In this document: positions 11,997-20,454 of the stretch, in pieces
Numbering within the stretch: the first letter of the stretch is position 1
Layout of the letters: every line of letters starts with the position of its first letter
DNA from: Bacteroides luti
GTDB taxonomy: Bacteria > Bacteroidota > Bacteroidia > Bacteroidales > Bacteroidaceae
Assembly: GCF_900128905.1 (NCBI RefSeq)
Contig: NZ_FQTV01000011.1
Location: 106,045 to 170,044 of the forward strand
Direction of reading: 5' to 3'
Length of the DNA: 64,000 nt
Program-made: the position numbers and the translations under genes
Notes under the pieces: model-generated
Databases searched by the model: none
What the model was told of the DNA's origin: nothing
The model's input: the letters and a program-made list of their open reading frames with translations, nothing else

Positions 11997-12509
11997 TTAT
12001 CTTTCACCAAGAGTTTTTAGCACTCCGTGAAGGGTGTTTCCACCTGATTGAAGAGAAGAAATAACATTCTTGGCTGGAGATTGCAGCAAAGCAATAACGT
12101 CAGCAATAACTTCATTCTTACTCTTGATACTAATTAGAGCTTCTAACTGGTCAGCACCTACATAGAAACTTTCTTCTACGTATGCAGCTTTAAGACCAGG
12201 TATACCGTCTTTAGCTACACTTTTGATCAACTTTGCAGGAGCATTACCAGTATTACAAAACATAACAGTGGTAGATCCTTTTAGTGATCCGTACAAAGGA
12301 GAATAATCAACTTCTAAGCTATCTAATGCTTTTTGAAGTAAAGTGTTCTTAACGACAAGTAGTTTAATGTCTGATTCAAAACATTTTCTTCTTAACGCAC
12401 TTGTAGAAGCTGCATTCATTGCAGTTGTATCTACAAGATAGAAGTGAGAATATTCTTTTGTAGTTGCAGCAATTTGTTCAATTACTGTATTTTTATCTTC
12501 CTTTCTCAT
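11997..12509 (-). CDS. rplJ: 50S ribosomal protein L10
   Basis: 170 residues matching L10: an N-terminal rRNA-binding domain and a C-terminal helix region (about 130-170) that carries the L7/L12 dimers. The start is marked by an unusually strong Shine-Dalgarno (AGGAGG, minus strand about 12514-12519), rare in this window. That suggests high or regulated initiation, in keeping with known L10 autoregulation in other bacteria. It lies 14 bp after rplA. Confidence 0.97.
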   Translation of the reverse strand: MRKEDKNTVIEQIAATTKEYSHFYLVDTTAMNAASTSALRRKCFESDIKLLVVKNTLLQKALDSLEVDYSPLYGSLKGSTTVMFCNTGNAPAKLIKSVAKDGIPGLKAAYVEESFYVGADQLEALISIKSKNEVIADVIALLQSPAKNVISSLQSGGNTLHGVLKTLGER

Positions 12510-12523
12510 TATTCCTCCTATTA

Positions 12524-13222
12524 TTAGATTTCCTCAACTGATTTTGGGTCAATTTTAATACCCAAACTCATTGTACTAGAAAGATAAATACTCTTTATAT
12601 ATGTGCCTTTAGCAGCTGTTGGCTTTAGTTTAAGAAGAGTTGAGATAAATTCTTTCGCGTTTTCACGAATTTTATCTGATTCAAATGAAACTTTACCAAT
12701 TGAAGTGTGAACAATACCGCTTTTATCAACTTTGAAGTCGATCTTTCCTTGTTTAACTTCTTTAACAGCTTTAGCAACATCCATAGTTACAGTACCACTC
12801 TTTGGGTTAGGCATTAACCCACGTGGACCTAGAACACGACCTAAAGCACCAATTTTACCCATGATAGATGGCATTGTGATAATTACATCAATGTCTGTCC
12901 ATCCACCTTTGATCTTTTCAATATATTCATCAAGACCTACATAATCAGCTCCGGCCTCTTTTGCAGCAGCTTCAGCATCAGGTGTACAAAGAACCAAGAC
13001 TTTAATTTCTTTACCAGTTCCGTGAGGAAGAGATACAACGCCTCTTACCATTTGGTTAGCTTTACGTGGATCTACACCTAATCGTACATCAATATCTAAT
13101 GAAGCGTCAAATTTAGTAGTAGTTATTTCTTTTACTAATGCTGATGCTTCTTTTAGTGAGTATGCTTTCCCTGCTTCAATTTTAGCGGCAGCCAACTTTT
13201 GATTTTTTGTCAGTTTTCCCAT
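12524..13222 (-). CDS. rplA: 50S ribosomal protein L1
   Basis: 232 residues, full length, with the conserved [18 protein letters not shown] segment (about 128-145) that contacts 23S rRNA. L1 forms the mobile stalk near the E site and, in other bacteria, represses its own rplK-rplA mRNA. The gap to rplK is 15 bp, so they are co-transcribed. Whether an L1-binding mimic lies in the rplK leader is not evident by eye. Confidence 0.98.
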   Translation of the reverse strand: MGKLTKNQKLAAAKIEAGKAYSLKEASALVKEITTTKFDASLDIDVRLGVDPRKANQMVRGVVSLPHGTGKEIKVLVLCTPDAEAAAKEAGADYVGLDEYIEKIKGGWTDIDVIITMPSIMGKIGALGRVLGPRGLMPNPKSGTVTMDVAKAVKEVKQGKIDFKVDKSGIVHTSIGKVSFESDKIRENAKEFISTLLKLKPTAAKGTYIKSIYLSSTMSLGIKIDPKSVEEI

Positions 13223-13237
13223 TATAATTGAAGATTA

Positions 13238-13681
13238 TTAATTATTACCCGGGAATTCCCCTTTTACAGTGATACCCATACTTCTAGCTGTACCAGCAAC
13301 CATTGTCATGGCAGCTTCCACAGTGAAACAGTTCAAGTCAACCATTTTGTCCTGAGCAATAGTACGTACCTGTTCCCAAGTAATCTCGGCAACTTTTTTA
13401 CGATTTGGCTCAGCAGAACCGCTCTTAAGCTTAGCTATTTCCAATAACTGGATAGCAACAGGCGGAGTCTTGATTACAAAATCAAAAGACTTGTCTGCGT
13501 AATAAGTAATAACGACAGGTAATATTTTACCTGCTTTGTCTTGGGTCCTGGCATTGAATTGCTTGCAGAATTCCATAATGTTGATCCCTTTAGAACCTAG
13601 AGCAGGTCCAACGGGAGGTGATGGATTTGCAGCGCCTCCTTTAATCTGTAATTTGATTAGTCCAGCAACTTCTTTAGCCAT
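13238..13681 (-). CDS. rplK: 50S ribosomal protein L11
   Basis: 147 residues with the proline-rich N-terminal [20 protein letters not shown] stretch that binds thiopeptides and release factors, and the C-terminal GTARSMGI rRNA-binding segment. L11 shapes the GTPase-associated centre together with L10 and L12. It follows nusG by 55 bp and starts the L11-L1-L10-L12 run. Confidence 0.98.
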   Translation of the reverse strand: MAKEVAGLIKLQIKGGAANPSPPVGPALGSKGINIMEFCKQFNARTQDKAGKILPVVITYYADKSFDFVIKTPPVAIQLLEIAKLKSGSAEPNRKKVAEITWEQVRTIAQDKMVDLNCFTVEAAMTMVAGTARSMGITVKGEFPGNN

Positions 13682-13736
13682 TTTTTTATTGATTTTATAT
13701 AAACATTAATTAAGGGATAACACAGCGTAACCAATG

Positions 13737-14279
13737 CTATTCCTTTTCAACTTGCATAAAGCCTAATTCAAGCGGAGTTTTTCGCCCGAATATCTTTACC
13801 ATAACCTTTAATTTCTTCTTTTCGTTATTCACTTCTTCAATGGTTCCACTGAATCCGCTGAATGGACCAAAAGCTACTTTTACAGTTTCTCCTACCATAT
13901 ATGGGATATTTAGTTCTTCTCCCGTTTCCTGTAGTTCATCTACTGTACCAAGTATACGATTCACTTCTGACTGTCTTAGGGGTGTTGGATTTTCCGAACC
14001 ACCTAAAAAACCTATCACATTAGGAGTATTTCTTAAATGATGAGAAACCTCACCAACAAGAGCTGCCTCCACTAGAACGTAACCAGGAAGATAATTTCTT
14101 TCTTTCACAACTTTTTTTCCGTTGCGAACCTGATATACCTTTTCAGTAGGAATCAATACCTGAGATACATAATCACCAAGGTTGCTGTTTTTTATATCAG
14201 CTTCAAGATATTCTTTTACCTTGCTTTCTTTACCGCTAATGGCACGTAGAACATACCATTTCTTTTCAATCTCAGACAT
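13737..14279 (-). CDS. nusG: Transcription termination/antitermination factor NusG
   Basis: 180 residues. The NGN domain starts with [20 protein letters not shown], and the C-terminal KOW domain contains [18 protein letters not shown] (about 128-145). NusG binds RNA polymerase and links it to Rho or the ribosome. It lies 16 bp after secE, the conserved secE-nusG pair, and precedes rplK. Confidence 0.98.
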   Translation of the reverse strand: MSEIEKKWYVLRAISGKESKVKEYLEADIKNSNLGDYVSQVLIPTEKVYQVRNGKKVVKERNYLPGYVLVEAALVGEVSHHLRNTPNVIGFLGGSENPTPLRQSEVNRILGTVDELQETGEELNIPYMVGETVKVAFGPFSGFSGTIEEVNNEKKKLKVMVKIFGRKTPLELGFMQVEKE

Positions 14280-14295
14280 TTTTTACTCCTTTGTG

Positions 14296-14499
14296 TTAAT
14301 GTGGATAAATGATATCTTCCATAAGAGTCTGGAAGCAAGAGTCCATAACGAAAACTACCACTGCAATGAGTAGGGAAGCATATAAAACAACCACTGCACT
14401 GTTAGTCAATTCAGAATACGTAGGCCACGATACTTTATGTACAAGTTCGTCGTAAGTTTCTTTTAAGTAAGATACTACTTTTTCTACTAATTTTTTCAT
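14296..14499 (-). CDS. secE: Preprotein translocase subunit SecE
   Basis: 67 residues from ATG 14497-14499: an amphipathic N-terminal helix with the conserved ELVHKVSWPTYSEL segment, then one transmembrane helix (about 33-54). SecE clamps SecY in the inner-membrane translocon; secY is at 42732 in this window. A longer open frame reaches 14571, but those 24 extra codons lie in the tRNA-Trp gene and cannot be real. secE follows tRNA-Trp by 14 bp and is probably read from the same upstream transcript. Confidence 0.96.
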   Translation of the reverse strand: MKKLVEKVVSYLKETYDELVHKVSWPTYSELTNSAVVVLYASLLIAVVVFVMDSCFQTLMEDIIYPH

Positions 14500-14513
14500 C
14501 TCTAATGTATTTG

Positions 14514-14586
14514 CACGGGAGGAGAGGCTCGAACTCCCGACACCCGGTTTTGGAGACCGGTGCTCTACCAACTGAGCTACTCCCGT
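14514..14586 (-). tRNA. tRNA-Trp (CCA)
   Basis: 73 nt with a 7-bp acceptor stem (ACGGGAG/CTCCCGT), D arm with GCTCAGTTGGTAGAGC, anticodon loop CTCCAAA (anticodon CCA), TPsiC arm with GTTCGAGCC, and discriminator G. CCA is not encoded. It lies between tuf and secE, as in many bacteria. Confidence 0.97.
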
Positions 14587-14590
14587 AAAT

Positions 14591-14620
14591 ATCAGTTCTT
14601 GATATTACTCAAGAACTGAT
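14591..14620. repeat. 12-bp perfect inverted repeat between tuf and tRNA-Trp
   Basis: ATCAGTTCTTGA (14591-14602) and its exact complement TCAAGAACTGAT (14609-14620) enclose a 6-nt loop. On the transcribed minus strand no T-run follows, so it looks more like an mRNA-end or tRNA-processing stem than a terminator. Confidence 0.8.
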
Positions 14621-14631
14621 AATTTATTTTA

Positions 14632-15819
14632 TTAATCACAGATTTCTGTAATCTGACCAGCACCTACTGTACGTCCACCTTCGCGGATAGCGAAACGAAG
14701 ACCTAAGTTAAGAGCTACTGGGTAAATCAATTCTACATTGATTGTAACGTTATCACCTGGCATAACCATGTCAGTTCCTTCTGGAAGAGTGATTTCACCT
14801 GTACAGTCTAATGTACGTAGGTAGAATTGAGGACGATATTTGTTGTGGAATGGAGTGTGACGACCACCTTCTTCTTTCTTCAAGATATAAACCTCAGCTT
14901 TGAATGAAGTGTGAGGAGTGATTTTTCCTGGATGGCAGATAACCATACCACGTTTGATTGCTTCTTTTTCAATACCACGAAGTAGAAGACCTACATTGTC
15001 ACCAGCTTGACCTTCATCAAGAATCTTACGGAACATTTCAACACCAGTTACAACTGATTTCTTTCCTTCAGCACCAAGACCGATGATTTGAACTTCTTCA
15101 CCTGTTTTGATAATACCTGCTTCGATACGACCTGTAGCAACTGTACCACGACCTGTGATAGAGAATACGTCTTCAACTGGCATCAAGAATGGTTTATCAA
15201 CATCACGTGGAGGAAGTGGAATCCATGTATCAACAGCGTCCATTAATTCCATTACTTTATCTTCCCATTTTTCTACACCGTTAAGTGCACCTAGGGCAGA
15301 ACCACGGATGATTGGAGTGTTGTCACCGTCGAATTCATAGAATGAAAGAAGTTCTCTCATTTCCATTTCAACAAGTTCTAACATTTCTTCGTCTTCAACC
15401 ATATCGCATTTGTTCATGAAAACAACCAATTTAGGAACGTTTACCTGACGAGCTAATAGGATGTGTTCACGAGTTTGAGGCATAGGACCATCAGTTGCAG
15501 CAACTACAATGATAGCACCATCCATTTGAGCAGCACCAGTTACCATGTTCTTTACGTAGTCGGCGTGTCCTGGACAGTCAACGTGTGCGTAGTGACGGTT
15601 AGCTGTTTGATACTCAACGTGTGAAGTATTAATAGTAATACCTCTTTCTTTTTCTTCAGGAGCGTTATCGATAGAATCGAATGAACGCAATTCAGAAAGA
15701 CCTTTTTTTGCCAACACTGTTGTGATAGCAGCTGTTAAAGTCGTTTTACCGTGGTCTACGTGACCAATAGTACCAATGTTAACGTGCGGTTTGGTACGTT
15801 CAAATTTCTCTTTAGCCAT
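14632..15819 (-). CDS. tuf: Elongation factor Tu
   Basis: 395 residues. The P-loop GHVDHGKTT is at about 19-27, DCPGHADY (G3) near 81-88, NKCDM (G4) near 136-140 and SAL (G5) near 174. EF-Tu brings aminoacyl-tRNA to the ribosome. It is the only tuf in the window. It is not next to fusA, as it is in the E. coli str operon; instead it follows four tRNA genes and precedes tRNA-Trp and secE. Transcription probably starts at the promoter upstream of tRNA-Thr (16271-16301). Confidence 0.99.
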   Translation of the reverse strand: MAKEKFERTKPHVNIGTIGHVDHGKTTLTAAITTVLAKKGLSELRSFDSIDNAPEEKERGITINTSHVEYQTANRHYAHVDCPGHADYVKNMVTGAAQMDGAIIVVAATDGPMPQTREHILLARQVNVPKLVVFMNKCDMVEDEEMLELVEMEMRELLSFYEFDGDNTPIIRGSALGALNGVEKWEDKVMELMDAVDTWIPLPPRDVDKPFLMPVEDVFSITGRGTVATGRIEAGIIKTGEEVQIIGLGAEGKKSVVTGVEMFRKILDEGQAGDNVGLLLRGIEKEAIKRGMVICHPGKITPHTSFKAEVYILKKEEGGRHTPFHNKYRPQFYLRTLDCTGEITLPEGTDMVMPGDNVTINVELIYPVALNLGLRFAIREGGRTVGAGQITEICD

Positions 15820-15869
15820 AGCTTTACTTGTTATTTATTTGATTAATAATCAGCATTTACATTATTATG

Positions 15870-15941
15870 AGCTGTTGACGGGAGTTGAACCCGTGACCTC
15901 TTCCTTACCAAGGAAGTGCTCTGCCACTGAGCTACAACAGC
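15870..15941 (-). tRNA. tRNA-Thr (GGT)
   Basis: 72 nt with a 7-bp acceptor stem GCTGTTG/CAACAGC and anticodon loop TTGGTAA (anticodon GGT). D and T arms are regular (GCTCAGTGGCAGAGC; GTTCAACTC). It is the last tRNA of the cluster before tuf; CCA is not encoded. Confidence 0.96.
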
Positions 15942-15950
15942 AAGAATGAG

Positions 15951-16023
15951 AGCGGAAGACGGGACTCAAACCCGCGACCCTCAGCTTGGAAGGCTAATGC
16001 TCTATCAACTGAGCTACTTCCGC
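15951..16023 (-). tRNA. tRNA-Gly (TCC)
   Basis: 73 nt with acceptor stem GCGGAAG/CTTCCGC and anticodon loop CTTCCAA (anticodon TCC). The T loop has GTTTGAGTC. It lies 9 bp from the next tRNA in the same transcript. Confidence 0.96.
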
Positions 16024-16053
16024 ATTCTTGCCAAAGCATTTGCTTTGTCTTTG

Positions 16054-16136
16054 TGGGCAAAGATGGATTCGAACCACCGAAGTCGAAAGACAGCAGATTT
16101 ACAGTCTGCCCCATTTGGCCACTCTGGTATTTGCCC
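16054..16136 (-). tRNA. tRNA-Tyr (GTA)
   Basis: 83 nt, class II with a long variable arm, as expected for bacterial tRNA-Tyr. Acceptor stem GGGCAAA/TTTGCCC, anticodon loop CTGTAAA (anticodon GTA), discriminator A. Confidence 0.96.
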
Positions 16137-16147
16137 TAAAAATTTTG

Positions 16148-16221
16148 AGCCTCTTGTCGGATTCGAACCAACGACCCCGAGATTACAAATCACGTGCTCT
16201 GGCCAACTGAGCTAAAGAGGC
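16148..16221 (-). tRNA. tRNA-Thr (TGT)
   Basis: 74 nt with acceptor stem GCCTCTT/AAGAGGC and anticodon loop TTTGTAA (anticodon TGT). It is the first tRNA of the tRNA-tuf transcript, so with tRNA-Thr(GGT) two threonine isoacceptors sit in one cluster. Confidence 0.96.
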
Positions 16222-16270
16222 GGGTATCTTAAAAATGCAACCGTTACGTTTAATCTAAGCGAAACGGCTG

Positions 16271-16301
16271 CAAATTTAGTTATTTATTTTATAACCGCAA
16301 A
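16271..16301 (-). promoter_or_regulatory. sigma-ABfr promoter of the tRNA-tuf cluster
   Basis: On the minus strand TTTG (16298-16301) is separated by exactly 19 bp from TAAATTTG (16271-16278), a full match to the Bacteroidota consensus. Transcription would begin about 40 bp before tRNA-Thr(TGT). A second -7-like TAACTTTGC overlaps at 16297-16305. Confidence 0.8.
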
Positions 16302-16317
16302 GTTATTTGGTTTTTTT

Positions 16318-16617
16318 TTATTTGTTCTGTTGTTTTTCCTTGTGTTTCAACAATTGTTTTGATAGTGCGTCTAATCCTTCATCAATAGACTCTTCAAATG
16401 TATCGTTTACTTTGCTTGCATAGAACTCATTGTTCGGTATAATTATCTTTATTCCGGCTTCTTTGTTCTTTACTGATTCAGGTTTAACAACCTTTAATGA
16501 CACCTCCACTACTTTTATATCATCGTAAAGTCTCTCTAACTTTGTTACTTTCTTTTGGATGAAAGATTGTAATTGCTCTGAAGCATCAAAGTGAATAGAT
16601 TGAATTCTAATTTCCAT
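16318..16617 (-). CDS. hpf: Ribosome hibernation-promoting factor, short form
   Basis: 99 residues of the HPF/RaiA (S30AE) family: MEIRIQSIHFDASEQLQSF at the start, a beta-alpha-beta-beta-beta-alpha layout and a Lys-rich C-terminal end. It lacks the C-terminal dimerisation domain of long HPF. Family members bind the 30S decoding centre and silence ribosomes in stationary phase. The start has a clear Shine-Dalgarno (AAGGAGG at minus strand about 16622-16628). It follows the recombinase gene by 14 bp in an rpsU-xerC-hpf transcript. Confidence 0.93.
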   Translation of the reverse strand: MEIRIQSIHFDASEQLQSFIQKKVTKLERLYDDIKVVEVSLKVVKPESVKNKEAGIKIIIPNNEFYASKVNDTFEESIDEGLDALSKQLLKHKEKQQNK

Positions 16618-16631
16618 ACATACCTCCTTTT

Positions 16632-17513
16632 TTATGCTCTAGGATGAGCTAGTTTATAGATGTTCTTTAACTCCTCAAATGTTGTGTGCGTGTAGACTTC
16701 CGTTGCCGCGAGGCTTGTATGTCCAAGAATCTCCTTTATTGCATTAAGATTCGCTTCGTTGTTTAACATTGCTGTAGCAAATGTGTGTCTTAACACATGT
16801 GGGCTTTTCTTTTTTAGCGTTACAACTTTTGATAATTGTCGTTTTACTAACCTTTCAACTAATGCATTGTAAAGTCGTTCTCCGTTTTCTTTTATAAAAA
16901 AGGCTTCCGATTTTACTGTTATAGTCTCATTTCGTACACTGATATATCTTAGCATAGACTCTTTCAGTTCGTCTCCGAATGGAATTAGTCTTTCTTTGTT
17001 TCTCTTTCCCTTAACTTTAATGAGTGAATCTTCAAAGTTTATATCTTTATTGTCTAGTCCTATTAATTCTGAGAGCCTAATGCCAGTGGCGTAAAACATC
17101 TCAATAATCATTTGGTCTCTAATTTCAATAAATCCTTCTTTGAAATTGGTTTCTTCAAGAATCTTGTTTATCTCTTTCTCTTTTAAGAATATAGGGAGTG
17201 GTTTTTTCTTTTTGGGTCCATTGATTTTTCTTGTTGGATCCTTGATTATCTCCTGTTTTAATAAAAGAAACTTATAAAAAGATCTCAATGAACTCAACTT
17301 TCGGTTCACTGATGAAGTTGTGTATCCTTTTTTTGTCAGATCAATAATCCACTGACGAATAATGTCAGCATCAACTTCAGTTAATGTTAACTCCTCACTA
17401 TCGTTTTTTATATATTCTTCAAGTTGTATTAAATCTACTCTATAACTGTTAATAGTTTTTTCTGAGTAGTTCTTTTCATATTGAAGAAAATTTAGAAAAG
17501 AGTCAATCAGCAT
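16632..17513 (-). CDS. xerC: Tyrosine recombinase, XerC/XerD type
   Basis: 293 residues: an N-terminal SAM-like core-binding domain (about 1-90) and a catalytic domain with the full R-K-H-R-H-Y set (R146 in ATGIRLSEL, K170, H239 and R242 in HVLRHTF, H265 in LGHTS, Y274 in EVYTH). Size and motifs fit chromosome-dimer-resolving XerC/D rather than a phage or transposon integrase. Its place between rpsU and hpf, with no attachment repeats nearby, supports a core gene. Which Xer paralogue it is cannot be fixed without the rest of the genome. Confidence 0.92.
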   Translation of the reverse strand: MLIDSFLNFLQYEKNYSEKTINSYRVDLIQLEEYIKNDSEELTLTEVDADIIRQWIIDLTKKGYTTSSVNRKLSSLRSFYKFLLLKQEIIKDPTRKINGPKKKKPLPIFLKEKEINKILEETNFKEGFIEIRDQMIIEMFYATGIRLSELIGLDNKDINFEDSLIKVKGKRNKERLIPFGDELKESMLRYISVRNETITVKSEAFFIKENGERLYNALVERLVKRQLSKVVTLKKKSPHVLRHTFATAMLNNEANLNAIKEILGHTSLAATEVYTHTTFEELKNIYKLAHPRA

Positions 17514-17588
17514 ATGAATCGTTGCGTTAATAATTCTGCAACGAATGTATGAAAAAGAATTTAATAATTCAAGAGAAATGATGAATTA

Positions 17589-17780
17589 TTATTCTTCTAC
17601 TTGCTGAAGTTTTTGAACATAAACAGCGCGTTCTTTCTTAAACCTTTTAGTTACAGATGGTTTGTCAAACTGTTGTCTGCTTCTTAATTCTTTAACTACT
17701 CCGGTTTTTTCGAACTTTCTTTTGAATTTCTTCAGCGCTTTTTCGATGTTTTCGCCTTCTTTTACAGGTACTACTATCAT
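17589..17780 (-). CDS. rpsU: 30S ribosomal protein S21
   Basis: 63 residues with the S21 signature: MIVVPVKEGENIEKALKKFK, then a basic region rich in Lys and Arg. S21 sits on the 30S platform near the anti-Shine-Dalgarno. In Bacteroidota this region of the ribosome is thought to hide the anti-SD, which fits the mostly SD-less genes here. It is the first gene of the rpsU-xerC-hpf operon, with a strong promoter 52-83 bp upstream. Confidence 0.96.
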   Translation of the reverse strand: MIVVPVKEGENIEKALKKFKRKFEKTGVVKELRSRQQFDKPSVTKRFKKERAVYVQKLQQVEE

Positions 17781-17832
17781 TTTATTAATATTAAATATGT
17801 TGATTTATAATTTCTTCAGTCAAAATGCGCGG

Positions 17833-17863
17833 CAAAATTACACATACTTTCTTTATTCACAAA
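17833..17863 (-). promoter_or_regulatory. sigma-ABfr promoter of rpsU
   Basis: On the minus strand TTTG (17860-17863), a 19-bp spacer, then TAATTTTG (17833-17840). All consensus positions match. Confidence 0.82.
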
Positions 17864-17997
17864 ACTTTCGACTAATAATTATTCTAAAAAGTAGAAACAA
17901 ATTTCTTTTTTAAGATGATATTCCTATCTGCTTGAAACTCTTTATCTTTATTAGCAAAACATACACTCTTATAAATTTATATAATAAAAAGAATACT

Positions 17998-18006
17998 TAT
18001 CTTTGC
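17998..18006 (+). promoter_or_regulatory. -7 element of the aminopeptidase P gene
   Basis: TATCTTTGC matches TAnnTTTG 28 bp before the ATG at 18034. A TTTA lies near 17976-17979 as a weak -33. This placement makes an upstream Met at 17932 impossible as the start. Confidence 0.65.
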
Positions 18007-18033
18007 TATTATTGTAAAATTAAAAATGTAATT

Positions 18034-19815
18034 ATGAGACAGAACATAGTTAGTCGTATTGATTCTTTAAGAAAACTGCTTTCAGAAAAGGGTCTTTCTG
18101 CATTTATTATTCCAAGTACAGATCCTCATCTTAGTGAATACGTTGCTTCTCATTGGAAATCACGTGAATGGATTTCTGGTTTTACCGGTTCGGCGGGTAC
18201 TGTTGTAGTAACACTAGATAAAGCTGGTCTTTGGACTGATTCTCGTTATTTCCTTCAAGCTGCAGAGCAATTGGAAAATTCTGGCATTACTCTTTTTAAG
18301 GACGGTTTACCTGAGACTCCATCTATTACAAACTGGCTTGCTAGCGAACTCAAAGATGGTGAATCTTTGGGTATTGACGGTAAGATGTTTTCTGTTATAG
18401 ATGTTGAAGATATGAAAAATAGTTTTTTAAAGAGAAATATATCAGTCGATACATCTTTAGATCCTTTTGATTTAATTTGGGAAAACAGACCTGCTATGCC
18501 TCAGGATCCAGCTTTTATTTATGAAACAAAATATGCTGGAGTTGCAAGTTTGGATAAGATTACTCAAGTTCGCGAGAAGATGAAAAATGCAGGTGTTGAA
18601 AGTTTACTTGTATCAACACTTGATGAAATTGCATGGATGTTAAATCTTCGAGGTAATGATGTGAAATGTAATCCTGTTGTTATTAGTTATTTGCTTATTA
18701 CAAAATATCATTGCGACTTCTTTATTGCTCCGGAGAAACTTACAGATGAAGTGAAGGAATATCTTCTCTCTCAAAAAGTAACGATTAAGAATTATAGTGA
18801 AATAAATTCTGTTTTATCGCAACTTGATGTAACAACCTTATTAATTAATCCTGCAAAAACAAACTTTGATGCATTCTCGGCTGTTAATCCTTTATGTAAA
18901 ATTGTTCGTGGTAATTCTCCTATAGCTCTATTGAAGGCTGTAAGAAATGAACAGGAAATTATAGGAATACATGCGGCAATGATTCGTGATGGTGTGGCTT
19001 TGGTTAAGTTTCTTCGTTGGCTTGAAATAGCTGTTCCTGCAGGAAGCGAAACAGAATTAAGTATAGATGAAAAACTCCATGAATTCCGCGCTGCTCAGGA
19101 TTTGTATATGGGAGAAAGTTTTGATACCATTGCAGGGTATAAGGAACATGGAGCCATTGTTCACTATTCTGCTACACCCGAGAGCTCATCTATATTGAAG
19201 CCTGAAGGCTTTTTATTGCTTGACTCAGGTGCACAGTATTTAGATGGAACGACCGATATAACACGAACAATTGCCTTGGGACGTCTAACAGAAGAAGAAA
19301 AGATTGATTATACTTTGGTGCTTAAAGGTCATATAGCTATTGCTACATGTAAGTTCCCATACGGAACCCGTGGGGCGCAGATTGATGTTTTGGCTCGTCT
19401 TGCTTTATGGCAGAGAGGAATGAACTATTTGCATGGTACTGGTCATGGTGTTGGACATTTTTTAAGTGTTCATGAAGGACCGCAAAGTATTCGTTTGAAC
19501 GATGTTCCGGTTTTATTATTACCTGGAATGTTGACTTCTAATGAGCCGGGTATATATAAGGGGGGGCGTCATGGTATTCGCATAGAGAATTTAACCTTGG
19601 TTCGAAGAGATGTTGAGACTGAGTTTGGCGAATTCTATCGTTTCGAGACAGTGACACTATGTCCTATTTGTACAGAGGGCATAATAAAAACTCTGCTTTC
19701 TGATGCTGAAATTAATTGGTTAAATGATTATCATCAGTTAGTTTTTGATAGACTTAGCCCTTATCTTTCTGAGGAGGAATCTTTGTGGTTGAGAACTAAA
19801 ACTATAGCGATTTAA
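18034..19815 (+). CDS. Xaa-Pro aminopeptidase (aminopeptidase P, M24B)
   Basis: 593 residues from ATG 18034 (MRQNIVSRIDSLRKLL). An open frame extends 34 codons upstream but crosses the promoter. The layout is two creatinase-like N-terminal domains (about 1-300) and a C-terminal pita-bread metallopeptidase domain. The metal ligands are visible in LLDSGAQYLDGTTD, HGTGHGVGHFLSVHE, SNEPGIY and RIENLTLV. It removes N-terminal residues ahead of proline. The long three-domain form is common in Bacteroidales. The gene stands alone between divergent rpsU and the carbonic-anhydrase-like gene 42 bp downstream. Confidence 0.93.
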   Translation: MRQNIVSRIDSLRKLLSEKGLSAFIIPSTDPHLSEYVASHWKSREWISGFTGSAGTVVVTLDKAGLWTDSRYFLQAAEQLENSGITLFKDGLPETPSITNWLASELKDGESLGIDGKMFSVIDVEDMKNSFLKRNISVDTSLDPFDLIWENRPAMPQDPAFIYETKYAGVASLDKITQVREKMKNAGVESLLVSTLDEIAWMLNLRGNDVKCNPVVISYLLITKYHCDFFIAPEKLTDEVKEYLLSQKVTIKNYSEINSVLSQLDVTTLLINPAKTNFDAFSAVNPLCKIVRGNSPIALLKAVRNEQEIIGIHAAMIRDGVALVKFLRWLEIAVPAGSETELSIDEKLHEFRAAQDLYMGESFDTIAGYKEHGAIVHYSATPESSSILKPEGFLLLDSGAQYLDGTTDITRTIALGRLTEEEKIDYTLVLKGHIAIATCKFPYGTRGAQIDVLARLALWQRGMNYLHGTGHGVGHFLSVHEGPQSIRLNDVPVLLLPGMLTSNEPGIYKGGRHGIRIENLTLVRRDVETEFGEFYRFETVTLCPICTEGIIKTLLSDAEINWLNDYHQLVFDRLSPYLSEEESLWLRTKTIAI

Positions 19816-19857
19816 TTCTTTACTACATTATAGTATAATATAAACATATAAAATAAA

Positions 19858-20370
19858 ATGGCATTAATAAAATCAGTGCGCGGATTTACGCCGGAGTTTG
19901 GTGAGAATTGTTTCTTGGCAGATAATGCAACTATTATTGGTGATGTTAAAATGGGAAACGAATGCAGTATCTGGTTTGGTACAATATTGCGTGGTGATGT
20001 AAACTCTATACGTATAGGAAATAGAGTAAACATTCAAGATGGATCGGTATTGCATACCTTATACGAAAAGTCTACTATTGAAATTGGAAATAATGTTTCA
20101 GTAGGGCATAATGTTACTATTCATGGCGCAACAATAAAAGACTATGCATTGGTTGGGATGGGTTCAACTATTCTTGATCATGCTGTTATAGGTGAAGGAG
20201 CCATTGTTGCTGCCGGATCTTTGGTGTTAAGTAACACAATAATTGAACCGGGTAGCATTTGGGGAGGTGTTCCTGCTAAGTTTATTAAAAAGGTAGATCC
20301 AGAACAGGCGAAAGAATTGAATGAAAAAATTGCCCATAACTATCTTATGTACTCTGATTGGTATAAGTAG
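19858..20370 (+). CDS. Gamma-carbonic-anhydrase-like hexapeptide-repeat protein
   Basis: 170 residues built of left-handed beta-helix hexapeptide repeats (for example IGDVKMG, IEIGNNV, IGEGAIV). The three zinc ligands expected for the gamma class are present as H66, H84 and H89 (DGSVLHT; GHNVTIHG). Such YrdA/PaaY-like trimers bind zinc and some hydrate CO2; activity here is unproven. It lies 42 bp after the aminopeptidase P gene on the same strand and ends at a strong bidirectional hairpin. Confidence 0.88.
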   Translation: MALIKSVRGFTPEFGENCFLADNATIIGDVKMGNECSIWFGTILRGDVNSIRIGNRVNIQDGSVLHTLYEKSTIEIGNNVSVGHNVTIHGATIKDYALVGMGSTILDHAVIGEGAIVAAGSLVLSNTIIEPGSIWGGVPAKFIKKVDPEQAKELNEKIAHNYLMYSDWYK

Positions 20371-20386
20371 GAATGGATAAAAATAA

Positions 20387-20426
20387 AATGTCCGGCTTTA
20401 GGTCTAATACCATAAAGCCGGACATT
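20387..20426. terminator. Bidirectional terminator between the carbonic-anhydrase-like gene and waaA
   Basis: A perfect 14-bp stem (AATGTCCGGCTTTA, 20387-20400, with its complement 20413-20426) and a 12-nt loop lie between convergent genes. U-rich tracts follow on both strands, so it can serve both. Confidence 0.85.
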
Positions 20427-20454
20427 CTTTATTTAGCAATGTTATATCTGTTTT

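Noticed and set aside
14500..14571. N-terminal extension of secE to 14571
   Set aside because: These codons lie in tRNA-Trp; the SecE family begins at MKKLVEKV (14499).
15932..16215. Open frames of 60-89 codons on both strands
   Set aside because: They overlap tRNA genes; the translations merely reflect tRNA sequence.
16632..17513. Mobile integrase with attachment sites at the nearby tRNAs
   Set aside because: The protein looks like core XerC/D, no direct repeats of tRNA ends were seen, and the neighbours are core genes.
17932..18033. 34-codon extension of aminopeptidase P
   Set aside because: It crosses the -7 promoter element and has AT-driven composition.
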